DNA from: Trichoplusia ni | Lineage: Eukaryota; Arthropoda; Insecta; Lepidoptera; Noctuidae | Length of the DNA stretch: 64,000 bases | Assembly: GCF_003590095.1 (NCBI RefSeq) | Contig: NC_039483.1 | Location: 9,238,001 to 9,302,000, forward strand | Direction of reading: 5' to 3' | Shown: positions 35,571 to 47,700 of the stretch, piece after piece | Position numbering within the stretch: position 1 is the stretch's first letter | Layout of the letters: each line of letters opens with the position of its first letter | The notes under the pieces: model-generated | The model's input: the letters and a program-made list of their open reading frames with translations, nothing else | Databases searched by the model: none | Told to the model about the DNA's origin: nothing | Position numbers and translations under genes: made by a program

Positions 35571-38500
35571 CTCCAGTAGGGAACGGGATATGGACGCCTC
35601 TAGGACTGATAGCTCGGACAACATGCTGAAATATGAAAAAAAATAATTATCAATGAGTTGGCTCCATGTGGCCCAGGATAGGAAGTGTCGTGGAAGTGGC
35701 AGTGGGCTAATTAAAAATAAATCGACCAACAGATTATATAAATACGAAAGCACAAAAAGTTATTGTGGTGTATTTAATTTAGATTAACGTAAGTAATGTT
35801 TTGTAAAATCGACTACAATGCAGTTTAGGAAAGGTCTGAAATTCTAAAGGTTTTAAAAGGCACAAAGAAAATTATAATTATTAAAGTAAATTTTACTTCA
35901 AGAACACTCACTGCTGCCCCGCGACCGCGATCCCCTCTACATGTATAGGTACAGTGTATTCTCGTTCAATCTGCCAAGGATTCAGCCATGTTGTGACACT
36001 AAAATAATATAGGTATTTGATTCATTTTATTTAAACACCAAAAAACAATTCTAAAAATCAGACATTAGCCGGTAAAATTGACGTCTTATCAAAAGATCTG
36101 ATTTCTTTTACAAAGTTAACTGTCATGATACAATTGAAACACCAAACGTGTGATTGTAATTTGATCTATTGAAAATATTCTTTAGAGCTTTGCCAATAGG
36201 TAATAATTTAATACCATCCTAATTATACATTTTTTTAGAAAAATTACGAATGAGACTAAGAGTAAAAAATTTAGAAACTCACAGATCGCTGTTACACAGC
36301 GCCAGACTCCGCTCCTTGAGTATGACAAAGGAGTGTATACAGCGCGCGAGCTCCTCTCCGGGCCACTCCTCGGACGGTAACACTTCCGTCACCACAGACT
36401 CTGGAACACAATACAATGGTATCTATGGTGGTGATATGTAACTAGCAATAATAAAGATAATTTGATGCAAAATTCTAAGCGATTTGTAAAGTAGAAAATG
36501 CAATATGCGGACTGCGAAATGCTTTCCATATAGCATAATTTTCTTTAATAGTTTTATATTGTAAAAAAAATGTGTAATTAACTTGAAAGTAAACTAGATC
36601 TAGCCTTCCAACTTTAAGTCAGAAAGACTTGTTTTGGTGATAAGGTGATAAAATCAACTAACATCGTCAAGTCAAGACCAAAGTCGAGGTCTCTCCCCAC
36701 AGCTTCGAAAACCTGGCCCCTCAGTACTAGATACAGAACGGCCCAAGCTATACTCCCGCAGGCATGCTAGGTAAATGTACGTTTCTTACAACAAACGAGT
36801 TCTAGGCAAACATTTACTCTTTCATTAGATTTAAAAAAGTGATACCTTGAGGCGTGTCTTCTGATTTCGTTAATGTTCTCAGACAGCTCGCTAGACTGGG
36901 CAAGGACACCGGCAGCAACTCACACAAAGTTGCGTAATGGTCGTATCTGTAAAGTATTTAAACATCAATACATAAACCTGACAAATCCTGTCAAATAAGA
37001 ATATCTACAACTTAAAACAACATTCCTTGAAGTTTCAAGAAACGTTGGTTTGAATGTTGTCAAGTTTGACCGACAATATTTTTATGATTTTGATTTTAAT
37101 TTATCTGAAAACATTTCACTGATCTGCGGGTAAACCTTGAAGTAATATTATAGCGGGTGTGAAACTAAGATAGCGCACTAAACGTTGCAAATTGGCGTCT
37201 TTCTTCCCGTAATAATATAACTGACGGTACTCCCTCAGGTACATGTGATTGCAGTACAATACAACACGAATTGGCTACAATACCTTGACCACCCTGTTAG
37301 TATAATGCCCGCGAAATTGATTGTACTGCTATACTTCTTGATCTCTGCTATCCAAGCTTCGTGATTGCTGACGTAGCGGCGAACTGGTGATAAAACCTGC
37401 AACAAGGTAAAACTTATAAAACCGATTTAGATGAGGTAGTTTTTTGTGTGACTGGAATTTTTGTAAAACAGACCTTTTTTTGTTAGGTGGAAACATGGAC
37501 AAAAGTCTCTAGTAACATTGTTAAACAAGCCACTTGACTGCACAGGGCATAAAATCCTTATCTATGAGTCTAAGCATATAAGAGTAGCTTCATCAAAAGT
37601 CTACAAAAAATTTCATCTTAATCAATTCAATGAAGATTGCAGTACATTACCTGGCAACTCCCATTAGCTCCTTTAAAAGCTGACGCAGCCCATACTTGGG
37701 GAAAGACTTGCGAATATGTTAACCATAAGTTTGGATCAATGTTGAAGCACTCTGAAGAGTTGTAGTGCCATAACACTGGCTGAACTAGTCTGCCTAACTC
37801 ATACTCTGAAAATTAAAAAAAAAAACAGAATTGAAATATGGAATGTCTGCTTTGACTATACTGAACGAGTGTGCATTTAAAACAAACAAAAATGATTTAT
37901 TTATCAAAAAATCCAGATTGAAATGTTCTTAAAAACTGAGAAAGGGTTAAACTTAATATTTTCGTTTCACATCTTTAAATTCATACAAATATTAACCTCT
38001 CAAAGTATCAACATTGATTGACCTTAACATATCATCCCACATGAGCACAATCAAATCTGGTCTCTTCTCCTTTATGAATAAGGTTAAATCTCGGATGTGC
38101 TCTAAATATAGTGAAGCTGCTTTGTGCTTATGAGATACAGCTCTCGCCTGACAGTCATCACACACAGCTGTGTGCCACACCTGAAATTAATAAAGGATTA
38201 TTTTTTATTTTTGCACAGATTTAACTTAAACAAATGAATAATATCAATACTAGATTGACAGTGTATTAATTTATTATGTGAATGATCATTAAACTCTTGA
38301 TATTTTTAATGAGAGAGAGTGTATGTTACAACACCTATCATACTTTTTACTAATATTATAAACGCGAAAGTTTGTTTATGTGGATGATTGTTCCTCTTTT
38401 ATGCAAAAACCACTGAACAATATAGAAGAAACTTTGTACACATACATAGTTTATAACCAGGATTAACACATAGGATAGTTTTTATTCCGATTTTATGTTC

Positions 38501-41500
38501 CCATAGGATCATTTTCGATACGTAGCAGGCAAGCCCGCGGGCAACAGCTAATTTATTTATTTATTTATTTATACTTCTTATACAAACAAGTACAATGGCG
38601 GACTTAATGCCAAAGGCATTCTCTACCAGTCAACCAAGAGGTGGTACAGAGAAACGGGAAGTGGGTGTATAATCAGAAAAGACAGTCAATGAAATTAAAA
38701 ATATATACAATCACACATATACACACAAATATATCTACCTATATATATAATAGACAGCTAATACATACAATTAAATAACCGGGGAATACTATTACGTAAA
38801 ATTATCTACATAAACATACATATATAATATATTAGACAAGGTGAGATTCTTGTGATGACGACTCTGCCAGTTTCATAAGAAACAATTTGCGAACCTTTAA
38901 TTTGAACACATTGCGGTTTGTGGACGTCCTGATTTCGAGAGGAAGGGCATTCCATAGTAGAACGGATTGGACTAGAAAGGAAGAGTGAACAGAGCTAGAG
39001 CTATGAGAAGGACAGAGGAGAAGACGATTATTAGAAGACCGAAGGTCACGGCCATGGTTGTCGCATAAGTAACGAAAATAGGGCGTTAAGTAAGCAGGAG
39101 GGGTGGGAGAGAACAAGATAGAGTAGAGAAAAGAAAGAGTTCGTACACTTCGGCGCTCCCGGATCGGCAGCCAGCGCAGTTGGGTACGGTAAGCAGACAC
39201 ATGGTCGTATTTGCGAAGGTTAAAAATAAATCGAATGCAGTTATTCAGAAGTCTATCTAATTTATTTAGGAGATCTGCATTCAGGTCTAAGTAGCACACG
39301 TCGGCATAGTCTAGGATTGGGAAAATTAGGGTTTGCACAAGCATCAGTTTCGTTTTGGATGGGAGAAAGTTCTTTAGGCGGTAAAGATTTCGTAGCGTGC
39401 CAGTGACTCTCTGGGACACACTAGTGACCTGAGCTTGCCAACTCAGTGATGAGTCCATGAGCAGGCCAAGATTTTTTACAGTTTGGCTGACGCTAATAAT
39501 TGAGCCATTGAATACGATGGGGGGAACGGCTAACTCCTCCAATCTGCGAAGCGTGCGTTGACTGCCTACGATAATCGATTGGCACTTAGAGGGGTTCACC
39601 ACCAGACCAAACCTCTCAGACCAGTCCCGGACGTGATCAAGGTCTTCGTTGATCAAGTCTATCGCCCTGGAAATGTCCCCCACACTAGCCTGCACGTAAA
39701 GCTGCAAGTCGTCAGCATATAGGTGATACGAACACTGAAGACCTTGAGTTATAAGATTAATGAAAATAGAAAAAAGTAAAGGAGAAATTATGCCGCCTTG
39801 GGGAACACCGGAATTCAGCTCGCACCAATTCGACGAAGATTCACCGACGCGAACCGATTGCCGGCGACCCCGAAGATATGAAGAAAACCAGATCAGAGCC
39901 GCAGATGACATCATTAGGGTGTCTAGGATAGAGAGGAGAATATCATAACTCACGGTATTAAAGGCGTTCGAGAAATCAACCAGTACCACGACAGTAGCCT
40001 TAGTATCCTCCATGCCCGCCCTAATATCGTGAGTAACTTTAAGAAGAGCGGACGTTGTGCTGTGACCAGGCCTGAAACCAGACTGGAGCGGGTTTAAAAG
40101 ATGGTGCCGCGAGATGTGCAGGTACAGTTGCTTATGGACACAAGCTTCCAACACTTTGGACAGGAATGGGAGTATGGAGATAGGACGAAAATGACTAGGC
40201 AAGGTAGGATTGGGGACTTTTGGTAAAGGAATGACGTACGCCATACGCCATTGTTCGGGAACTTGACCAGACCAGAGGGAAAAATTTATAATATGGGAAA
40301 TCGGAGAGAGCAGGAATTCTAGGATGGGAGTGATCATGCGACGGCTGATGGCGTCAGCCCCTACAGCGTTGGATTTGATGGAGAGGATAATCCTTTTGAC
40401 GTCATCTTCGGCTACTGGTGAAAATGAAAAAGCTTGAATGTTAGGCCGGGTTAATGCAGACAGCTGCCTTAAAGTACGCCTCATGGCTTGTTGGTCCATG
40501 GGGTAAGTGGTAGAGAAATGTGCATTTATGTCATCCAAGCCAAGAGTGAACTGATTGTCCAGGTTCCTCATCCTGCCAATGCCCAAAGAACCGAGGAACT
40601 TCCAGACATCGACAGGGGAGGAGGAAGATAAATTGTTGAGAATGTGCTGGCGTTTGGCGTTACGTATCACCTGGTTACACTTATTCCTTGCAGCTTTAAA
40701 TAGGCGCCAGTTATTTTCACAACGCTCCCTCCTAAACCTGCGAAACAACCTATCCCGTCGCCGCATCATCATGCGAACTCCCCTGGTCATCCAAGGAGCA
40801 GGCAGACGTTTGATTTTAACTTTGTGGACCGGGGCATGTATGTCGTACAAGTCCTTAATTAGCCTGCAAAAAATGTTGACTTTAGTGTCGATGTTAGGTG
40901 CACTATACAAGTCGTCCCATTTTAGATGAGAAGCATCCCTATGCAATTTCTCCACATCCATACGGCCAAAAGAACGCAAGTGCAGTACCCTAGGACGGGG
41001 TTTAGGGGGTTTAAGGCTGTACGAGAGGAAGATGAGGTCGTGGTGGGAAAAACCAGGGGCAGGAAGTTGTCCGGAGGCTGAGACCAAGGAAGGACTCGAA
41101 GAAAGGATAAGGTCAAGCCAGGTATCATGTCCGTCAATGTTGTGGTGAGTGGCTTGAAGGGGAAGAACATGAAGACTTGAGGACCTTATAATTTCGAGGA
41201 GTTTACGGGAGCGAAGGGAATTTTCGGAAAGGAGGTCTGTGTTAAAATCGCCCATGACGATAACATGTGAATACTCGGACCCTATAGATTCCAGCACCGG
41301 TTCGATGCTGGAGAAATAGTCGACAGTGGGAGGACAGTAAACAACACCAAGGATAAGCTTGGCCCCTTTGACAAAAACCTCAAGAAAGAGAAATTCGGAA
41401 GAAGCAGAGGAGCCCGGTGAGGTGGCGAGAATCTTAAAAGGAAACTCGCTACGTAGGTAGATAGCGACACCACCGCCCCTCTTCTCAACCCGATCATTCC

Positions 41501-43221
41501 TAATGAGAACGAAGCCAGGAAGGGGGTAAGTAGTTGAAAGAAGATGAGGTTTAAGCCAAGTCTCGGAAATCAGGACGGCATGAACGCCAGAGTTCGAAAA
41601 AGTGTCAACGAGGTCACTGTAATGGCTTGGCACACTCTGCGCACTAATTATCCATATATTGAACAACATTAATTCCAGGAAAGACATAGCTTGCTTGACA
41701 ACAAGAAAGACAACATAATTGGTACCAATTCTTCTAAATAAAGAAAGCAAATACCTCATCAGCTCCTATATGGAAGTAGGTAGCATCTGGCTGTACCTCC
41801 AATGCTTGCATGATCATATCTCTCACAAGGACCTGTGACTGAGGTTTGGACGGGCACATCACTGCAGGTGACCTGTCGATCTCACGGAGACCACGGTATA
41901 CAGGGTGTTTGAGGACAAATTCCATGTGGCCGATAGTCTGGATTAATTGAATCTGGAAAGTTAAATGTTAATTATTAAGAATTTTATTTGGACTATGTAG
42001 TTCTAGCAATTTTGTTTTTCTGAAGCAAGATTAGCTGGAATACCGAATAAGTTAGATTTTAATGTCATAGTAAATGCTTTCTTTTTTAAAAAGATCTTAT
42101 TATCGTGTCACTCGACAATAAAGTTCAACTGATGATGTAAAGAATAAGGAACATAGATAGTTTTAATATATCATAAGCACTTAAACTCAGTCTTTACTTC
42201 CAACTTATTTTCTACTATAATACAAAAGATGCTATGGGCTTATGAACTTTTTTTTTTAGTATTAAGACTTCTAAAAAGTATGATACTAACAGCCTCCAAT
42301 TGATGAGTTTTAGCAAACTGCAAAATGTGTTGCACTTCAGCCATTGAATACAAGCCGTCTCCACCACTGTTGCTCAGGCTGCCAATAGCTGCCAGGTTTG
42401 AAGAGTAGGGGAATGTGTCCTCCCATTCTAGAAGCACTCCCGTCGCACCCCATGATTTAGCTGCCAATAAGACCTGTAATCAGTTATGTATTATTTAATA
42501 ATTACTAGTGATAGGTGATGAGAAGTCTTTATCACAGTCATTATAAGCCCTGAATGGTCTAATGAAATGAAATAATTTATTCTGTAAGTGGGATTGGTCG
42601 TCACTATTGCATGGCTTACTGAGAATGCTGGAGTTGACATTTCCTAACTACCCTGAGAAGAAATGTCCAAACAAACTCTGGGGTTACAGTATCTTTTATG
42701 CTAAGGTCAGATCTTTAATAAAAACAATTATGTTTACAAATAGATATCCTAAACTAAACCATCAAATTCTTGGTGTTTTATTTTTAGTAATAATTGGATT
42801 ACTTCTGATTTGTAAGTTACTTAGTTATGTTAAAATTTTAATTAATTCAAATATAAAACCACAGTTATTTAATACTTACTTTTTCTAAATACGGGATCTT
42901 CAATGGAGCGCCTTTTAAATCCAAGTGAACTATTCTAAAAATACAAACAAGATTAATTGTCAAGTTCCAGGATTGACTAAAAAAAGGAAATTGTATGTCT
43001 TTTGGACCAGTAATAGGATTTTTTTAGCTTCTAAAGAGTATGCCACAAACTTAGTAGCCAAGTTCTCATGTTTAGAATTACGTACTAACATTTAAATATC
43101 ACACGAACACGAGGAAGAAAACATAAAACTATACTTTTGTTTTTTTTTATATTGTATAAATCTTTAGGTAACCTGTGCATTTTGAATTAAGAACAATTCC
43201 TTCACTTGTTATTTACTTCAT
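35439..43221 (-). CDS. HEXD: Hexosaminidase D-like glycoside hydrolase (GH20), 9-10 coding exons
   Basis: Removes terminal N-acetylgalactosamine/glucosamine; mammalian HEXD is nucleocytoplasmic. Exons on the minus strand: 43217-43221 (tentative, ATG plus 2 nt), 42880-42934, 42291-42473, 41755-41952, 37997-38180, 37651-37805, 37284-37396, 36846-36946, 36283-36400 and 35439-35625. All junctions are GT-AG and keep frame (432 aa; human about 486). Visible family blocks in order: IVHLDLKGAP, GATGVLLEWEDTFPY, GHMEFVLKH, the catalytic HIGADE, VLMWDDML, QPVLWHYN, VWAASAFKGANG and GIILTGWSRYDHY. The Asp-Glu catalytic pair closes exon 41755-41952. No signal peptide is seen, as in HEXD. The C terminus ends in PSVTPTA inside repeat copy 11. 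A LINE occupies intron 38181-41754. The first exon is the weakest part. Confidence 0.88.
35626..37283 (-). other. Introns around the last exons of hexosaminidase D
   Basis: Three introns (35626-36282, 36401-36845, 36947-37283) separate the last four exons. All are AT-rich and carry no recognised repeat. ORFs on the plus strand here are exon shadows. Confidence 0.7.
38347..38551 (+). mobile_element. Helitron-like non-autonomous element in the hexosaminidase D intron
   Basis: Starts TACTAATATTATAAACGCG, contains AAAACCACTGAACAATAT, and ends GGGCAACAGCTA|A. It shares end style and internal words with 27395-27825 (reverse). Its right end directly abuts the ATTT tail of the neighbouring LINE. No coding capacity. 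Confidence 0.65.
38551..38572 (-). repeat. (TAAA)n tail of the CR1-like LINE
   Basis: Five to six ATTT units on the plus strand, AAAT on the minus strand. It marks the 3' end of the LINE, which is transcribed on the minus strand. Confidence 0.75.
38552..41740 (-). mobile_element. CR1-like non-LTR retrotransposon, 5'-truncated, inside a hexosaminidase D intron
   Basis: Single insertion of about 3.1 kb, in the same orientation as the host gene, with a tetranucleotide tail at its 3' end (38551-38572), a 3' UTR to 38831 and an uninterrupted EN-RT ORF. The 5' boundary could not be placed; it lies between about 41640 and the intron donor at 41754. ORF1 is absent, so the copy is 5'-truncated near the start of the endonuclease. 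No target-site duplication could be recognised by eye. Confidence 0.85.
38832..41759 (-). CDS. Endonuclease-reverse transcriptase of the CR1-like LINE
   Basis: Encodes the enzymes for target-primed reverse transcription. The frame is open for 975 codons. The first ATG at 41757-41759 lies in the host exon, so the real element frame starts later, about residue 35-40 (IISAQSVPSHYSDL). The APE-type endonuclease covers about residues 38-245, with ISETWL near 64, GDFN at 170-173 and SHHD at 238-241. The reverse transcriptase follows, with FRPISILP near 524, VDFSNAF near 594, GVPQGGIISP at 651-660 and catalytic YADD at 681-684. A C-terminal region with LRWLPIRERR resembles CR1/Kiri/Daphne-type elements. 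No stop or frameshift interrupts it, which suggests a young insertion. The N terminus of the endonuclease looks incomplete, so it is probably not autonomous. Confidence 0.85.
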   Translation of the reverse strand: MRYLLSLFRRIGTNYVVFLVVKQAMSFLELMLFNIWIISAQSVPSHYSDLVDTFSNSGVHAVLISETWLKPHLLSTTYPLPGFVLIRNDRVEKRGGGVAIYLRSEFPFKILATSPGSSASSEFLFLEVFVKGAKLILGVVYCPPTVDYFSSIEPVLESIGSEYSHVIVMGDFNTDLLSENSLRSRKLLEIIRSSSLHVLPLQATHHNIDGHDTWLDLILSSSPSLVSASGQLPAPGFSHHDLIFLSYSLKPPKPRPRVLHLRSFGRMDVEKLHRDASHLKWDDLYSAPNIDTKVNIFCRLIKDLYDIHAPVHKVKIKRLPAPWMTRGVRMMMRRRDRLFRRFRRERCENNWRLFKAARNKCNQVIRNAKRQHILNNLSSSSPVDVWKFLGSLGIGRMRNLDNQFTLGLDDINAHFSTTYPMDQQAMRRTLRQLSALTRPNIQAFSFSPVAEDDVKRIILSIKSNAVGADAISRRMITPILEFLLSPISHIINFSLWSGQVPEQWRMAYVIPLPKVPNPTLPSHFRPISILPFLSKVLEACVHKQLYLHISRHHLLNPLQSGFRPGHSTTSALLKVTHDIRAGMEDTKATVVVLVDFSNAFNTVSYDILLSILDTLMMSSAALIWFSSYLRGRRQSVRVGESSSNWCELNSGVPQGGIISPLLFSIFINLITQGLQCSYHLYADDLQLYVQASVGDISRAIDLINEDLDHVRDWSERFGLVVNPSKCQSIIVGSQRTLRRLEELAVPPIVFNGSIISVSQTVKNLGLLMDSSLSWQAQVTSVSQRVTGTLRNLYRLKNFLPSKTKLMLVQTLIFPILDYADVCYLDLNADLLNKLDRLLNNCIRFIFNLRKYDHVSAYRTQLRWLPIRERRSVRTLSFLYSILFSPTPPAYLTPYFRYLCDNHGRDLRSSNNRLLLCPSHSSSSVHSSFLVQSVLLWNALPLEIRTSTNRNVFKLKVRKLFLMKLAESSSQESHLV
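42935..43216 (-). other. Putative first intron of hexosaminidase D
   Basis: The acceptor at 42935-42936 is clear. The donor gtaaat at 43211-43216 after ATGAA keeps frame (M-K-I-V-H-L-D-L). An alternative ATG near 43119 (M-F-S-S) would use a weaker donor, gtgttc. Neither is proven. Confidence 0.4.
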
Positions 43222-44765
43222 TTGTTTCAATTACAATAATCGTAGGTGGTAGGCTTCGCGATTCATATTGGTATTCAATACATAGTGGTTGATTTCGTTT
43301 CAAATATTTTCATTGTGTATAATCATTATTTAGTTTATTTATTTTGCCGGTTCAAAGACTGGAATTTAGATTTGTTTGTTTGAACAACAAACACAATTCA
43401 CAACCTTATTTCGAGTTTTGACATTTGCATTTTGTCACAATGTTGTCAGTCTAAAAAATATAATATGAGTGGAAAAAAGTGAAAAAACTCATGAAAAAAT
43501 AAAATAAAACTGTTTTTTTAGTAAATCTTTGTATTGCTATTGAGTTTACATTAACCGACAAGCATGGCTTTCAGCTGACTTTTAATGAATGGAATACTTG
43601 GCTGTTTAATAATGTATGTCAGTTGAACTGACACTATCGCGATAATGTACGTAGTTTAAAAAAGGATTAAAGCATTTTTTTTACATCCATATTGAAAGCA
43701 AAATTATATTGAACAGTTAAAACTAAAGTATCCAGTTAAAAATGATAGAATGTTCGTCAGTAGAATAAACGGTTTTGTTGTCGTTTTATATTTACTCCGC
43801 TTTATGCCTAAGGTCACCTTAGTTCCCGTTTCTAGTAGCATTTTCCGCTTCATGTCTACAAAAACTTGTTATGATAAAAGATCAATGATAAAAGAAAAAC
43901 AATAAAATTGAAACTCGTGTTATTATTTTAGTAGCAAAGTTTAATTTCATATATCTCATACATTATATACGTAGACAGTTTAAATAGGTACTAAGTAAGT
44001 AGACAAACTTATTTTCTAAAATACTTTTAAAATTTCATGTAGAAATTAAATTCTTGATTTACCTTGATAATGTTCCAAAATGGCAAGTTTCATAAACAAT
44101 GCATCAGATACTTTAAAATCGTAAACATACTATTCTAAAAACACAAACTTTAATTAAAATAATAAGCTAGAGGGTCTTTTATTTTTATTCCTGGGATACA
44201 AAAATAATCAAGCATTTTATAATGCTTCGTAACTAAAACTAAAGTATGAAAACATTTTAAAGGCACACACAGTATTTAACCTCTATAGTAAAGGAATACT
44301 ATATCTCCTTGGGAGACTTTTTAAAGCCAACTAATAAATAACCTGAGTGCATACTATATTAGGATGAATACATACAAATATTACTATTCACTCGCTTTCA
44401 TAATCAAGGTACGATTTTAATAGGGTTTACTATAACTATTACTCATAAAAGATTAAGTAACTATCTATCTAAATACATACAGAAACAGATTTAATATAAT
44501 TATATAAATCTAAGAAAATACAAGCACAATATGATGATCATAGAAAGGACAGAGTAACTGTCCTACTTGTCGTGAAATATCCTTTTACATTTGTATCATA
44601 CCAATATTGATACCACAAACAATAATAAACCGCGATTTCACACAAAAAAATTACTAATACACAAAAAAGTGATCAATAAAATCAATCGTAAATTTTTTCA
44701 ACACTTTGGGTTAAAATTAATATAAAAATGACAACCCTACATTTCAAACACAATAATTATTTTTC
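43222..44765. other. Region between hexosaminidase D and the transporter
   Basis: AT-rich. It should hold the hexosaminidase D leader and promoter, and the 3' UTR of the transporter. AATAAA occurs on the minus strand at 44178-44183 and 44184-44189, about 580 bp past the transporter stop. Confidence 0.5.
44178..44189 (-). terminator. Candidate polyadenylation signals of the transporter gene
   Basis: Two overlapping AATAAA matches on the minus strand within TCTTTTATTTTTATTCC (plus strand). Confidence 0.35.
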
Positions 44766-47700
44766 TTAATGGGCAATGATAATTTTAACTCCGGGGTCCG
44801 GTTCTCCAGCGACGTCCTTAGCTAAAGGTGCGTTCCCACAAATGCGGAAGTTATCCGTGTATGGTATGACGCCGACTAAGAAACCAGAAATGATGACCCA
44901 CAAGCCAGCCACGTAGAAAGCTGCGTCCCAGTGTCCGGTAACGTCTCTAAGAGCACCTGTAATGAAAAATAACGTATTTTTTTTACTTTGTGTGCACTGA
45001 TAGATTAAGTGAAGTCCGAATTATTTTTGTAAAAGTCAATCGGAACGTTTTTAGGTCGGGTTTTTATATTGCTCTGGGCGCCATAATTTTAAGAGAAGCT
45101 ATTTGGGTATAACGAACTGAATAAAAAACCGAGAATTTTGCTGGCAAAAATAATAATATAAATTACTTTGTACCTAGAAATAAACAAAATTTGTTCAAGT
45201 CATTAAAAATAAAATTGCAAATGGACTATTAAACCGGGTAAGAGTGTAGTAGGTACCTTATTGGAACATTATCGGCAATAACTGGTCTTCAATAAGGTCA
45301 ATGACTGGCTAAGAGATGTGTAAGAGGCTATAATGGCTATAGGATTCACCTTGGACTAGACTTGAACGAGCCATTCCCAGTTCTGCCATATTCCAGGTAT
45401 TTAAAACAAAACAACAACGTTAAAGTGCAAACAAAGAAAAGAAATGAACGGAAACCAAGCGAGGCGAAGGCGAGTACATCAAGCAACACTATCCAAACAA
45501 TCTTTGTACTTGTAAACAGTACAGATTATAGCTAAATTTACGACTGTTCACACTTTATTTTACGATTGTAGTAACCACGAGTCGTGGCGATAAGCGTATC
45601 AATATTTATCCTAAGATTTTTCGGTTGTGGAAACTGACTTAACAGTCCATATGAACACAAAATAATTCATCTTTTACGACTTCTAAAAACTACAGTAATG
45701 AGAAGTTTTCCTGGTCATGGCGTCAGCAAAACCACGACTAATTTGGTTTGTTTAAAAACACTGAGTTAACTATCGGTTGTTTTACCTATTCCTCTCTGTA
45801 TTACGATTACGTAACAGTTACACTTGTTTCTCTGAACATTTTTTTTCTACATCGCAAAAGAAACTGAGCATCTTGGGCAACAGTTCTTTGTCAAAATGTA
45901 TGGTTTTGGAAAAAATTAAAGAAATTCAGTAGACTTGGTGATGATTGTATACATAATTTAAGGAGAAAACCCAACTTACCAGCCATAGGCGGTCCAATAA
46001 GATGTCCAATACCCTGACTCAGCAGCACCAATCCGTAAGCCATTGTGAATCTTTCCAGAGCTATCAACTCGACCAAGATACTCGGCGTATATGAGTACGA
46101 ACTGGAAAACATGAGTCCGAACATAACGGCGTTCAGGGCTAGTATGTAGAAACTGTAGGGAGCTTCGGGGTCCATCACACGAATGAGTACGGGGAATAGG
46201 ATAATTGTTATACCACAAAATATTAGACACACAGCATACGTCTTTGTTACGTTAACCCATGGCAAATCACCCATCCAACCCAGTCCAACCTGGAAAAGAA
46301 AAACAACATGTTGATTGAAATTCGTCAGTCGTGCGTTTGCGTACTCAAAAACAAGATTCTTTAAGACCCAGATTCATTTTGTAATAATAACGCAATCAAA
46401 ATTATCAAATTTCATCACGCACTCATTACTTTAGACTTTAAAGATAACTAAAAAATTAAGAACAACAAACTTCGTGTAAAATCGTAAAACAAACATTACT
46501 TTGGGATTCCACATTTTATTGGTATTACCAAAAAAATAATGTACTTCATTAAATAATAAAAAAAAATGAGCGATCTTGTAGACAGATAGGTTATATTCAT
46601 AATGTGTTGCAAGTGACTGAAATATGTCAAAAATATTGAACTCACGAAGAACAAGTTAAAAAGAAGCACTATGAAAAGGGAATCACATGATATTTAACTC
46701 TGGTTAAAATCAACAAATAAGTCAAAATGGCAATACTTACGATACCAATAATAGTGGCAACACCAAACACACTCAACATCCAAGATCCGTGAGCCTCAGA
46801 ATAGCCGCTCATCAACATAAAGTTAGAAATATAGAAGTAGGGCACGATGAACCAGATGAACAAAACTAAGGTCGACAAATTCATCATCAGGAAATGGAAC
46901 TCCGTGAACATATTGAAGTCAAAAGTCTTATTGATCATGTCCAGCAAACGTCTGCCCCAAGTCTGTAATAAAAGAAATAAGTGTAAAGAAAACAAATCCT
47001 AAATTTTTTGATCACGAGGAAAACAAACGGTCATCACTTACGTTTTCCTCCTCAACGGACCACATGGAGTTTCGGTAGATATCAGGACATGACGAAGCCC
47101 GCAGCTTATACTTGGCAATGTTCATCATAGCACCACGATGCATGATAGAGTTACGATGCACTCGAATGCCTCTCAAATAGTGATGATCAGTAACGAACTG
47201 CCTAGTCCACCAGTCTTGACGATCCCTCTGTACAATCACCGCAGGCTTGTGTTCCGGTATCGGCTGCAATAACTTCTCCCTAACTAAGTCCAATTTCGTC
47301 TCAAAATCTTTTTTCTCTTTCTTATTGAGTTTCAGTTTCAGCGACATCTTTATCGGTTTATTTGTCTTTGATGTTGCTGCCGGCTCGGTGTCCAACTTCT
47401 GTTCCGATGTACTCCTTAGCGCTAGCATTGATGGATAATTTTGTAGAATAATGTTGTAGAGTTTTTTATTTGATATTAATTGGTCTAATACTTCGGCAGG
47501 CACCTGCAACATTGTAATATTTAAGTATTGATTATAAAGCAAAATAGAAACTTTTTTTTAATTGAAGACGTTTGGATTAAATATTAACAACTGAAAATGT
47601 TGCTCTTACCTTTTCACTTTGTCTCAAGAACGTTGGCAGGTTTATCACAGAACTAACTTTATGAGACATATCAGCATTCCTCTTTGTCACTGCTTCTAGA

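Noticed and set aside
35439..35753. Longer 104-codon reading of the last hexosaminidase exon starting at 35753
   Set aside because: The first part is intron; the acceptor at 35626-35627 and the phase of the preceding exon set the exon start at 35625.
40555..40929. 124-codon plus-strand ORF
   Set aside because: It is antisense to the LINE EN-RT frame and has no motif of its own.
41734..41925. Exon reading on past GADE into the intron (ending VFAFFI)
   Set aside because: GTATTT after the Glu codon is a splice donor, and the next exon continues the family alignment.
42607..42888. 93-codon plus-strand ORF with hydrophobic stretches
   Set aside because: It lies across a hexosaminidase D intron and exon on the opposite strand, and its composition reflects AT-rich intron sequence.
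43105..43121. Alternative first hexosaminidase D exon encoding M-F-S-S
   Set aside because: It keeps frame but needs a weak gtgttc donor; kept only as a second choice to the ATGAA exon.
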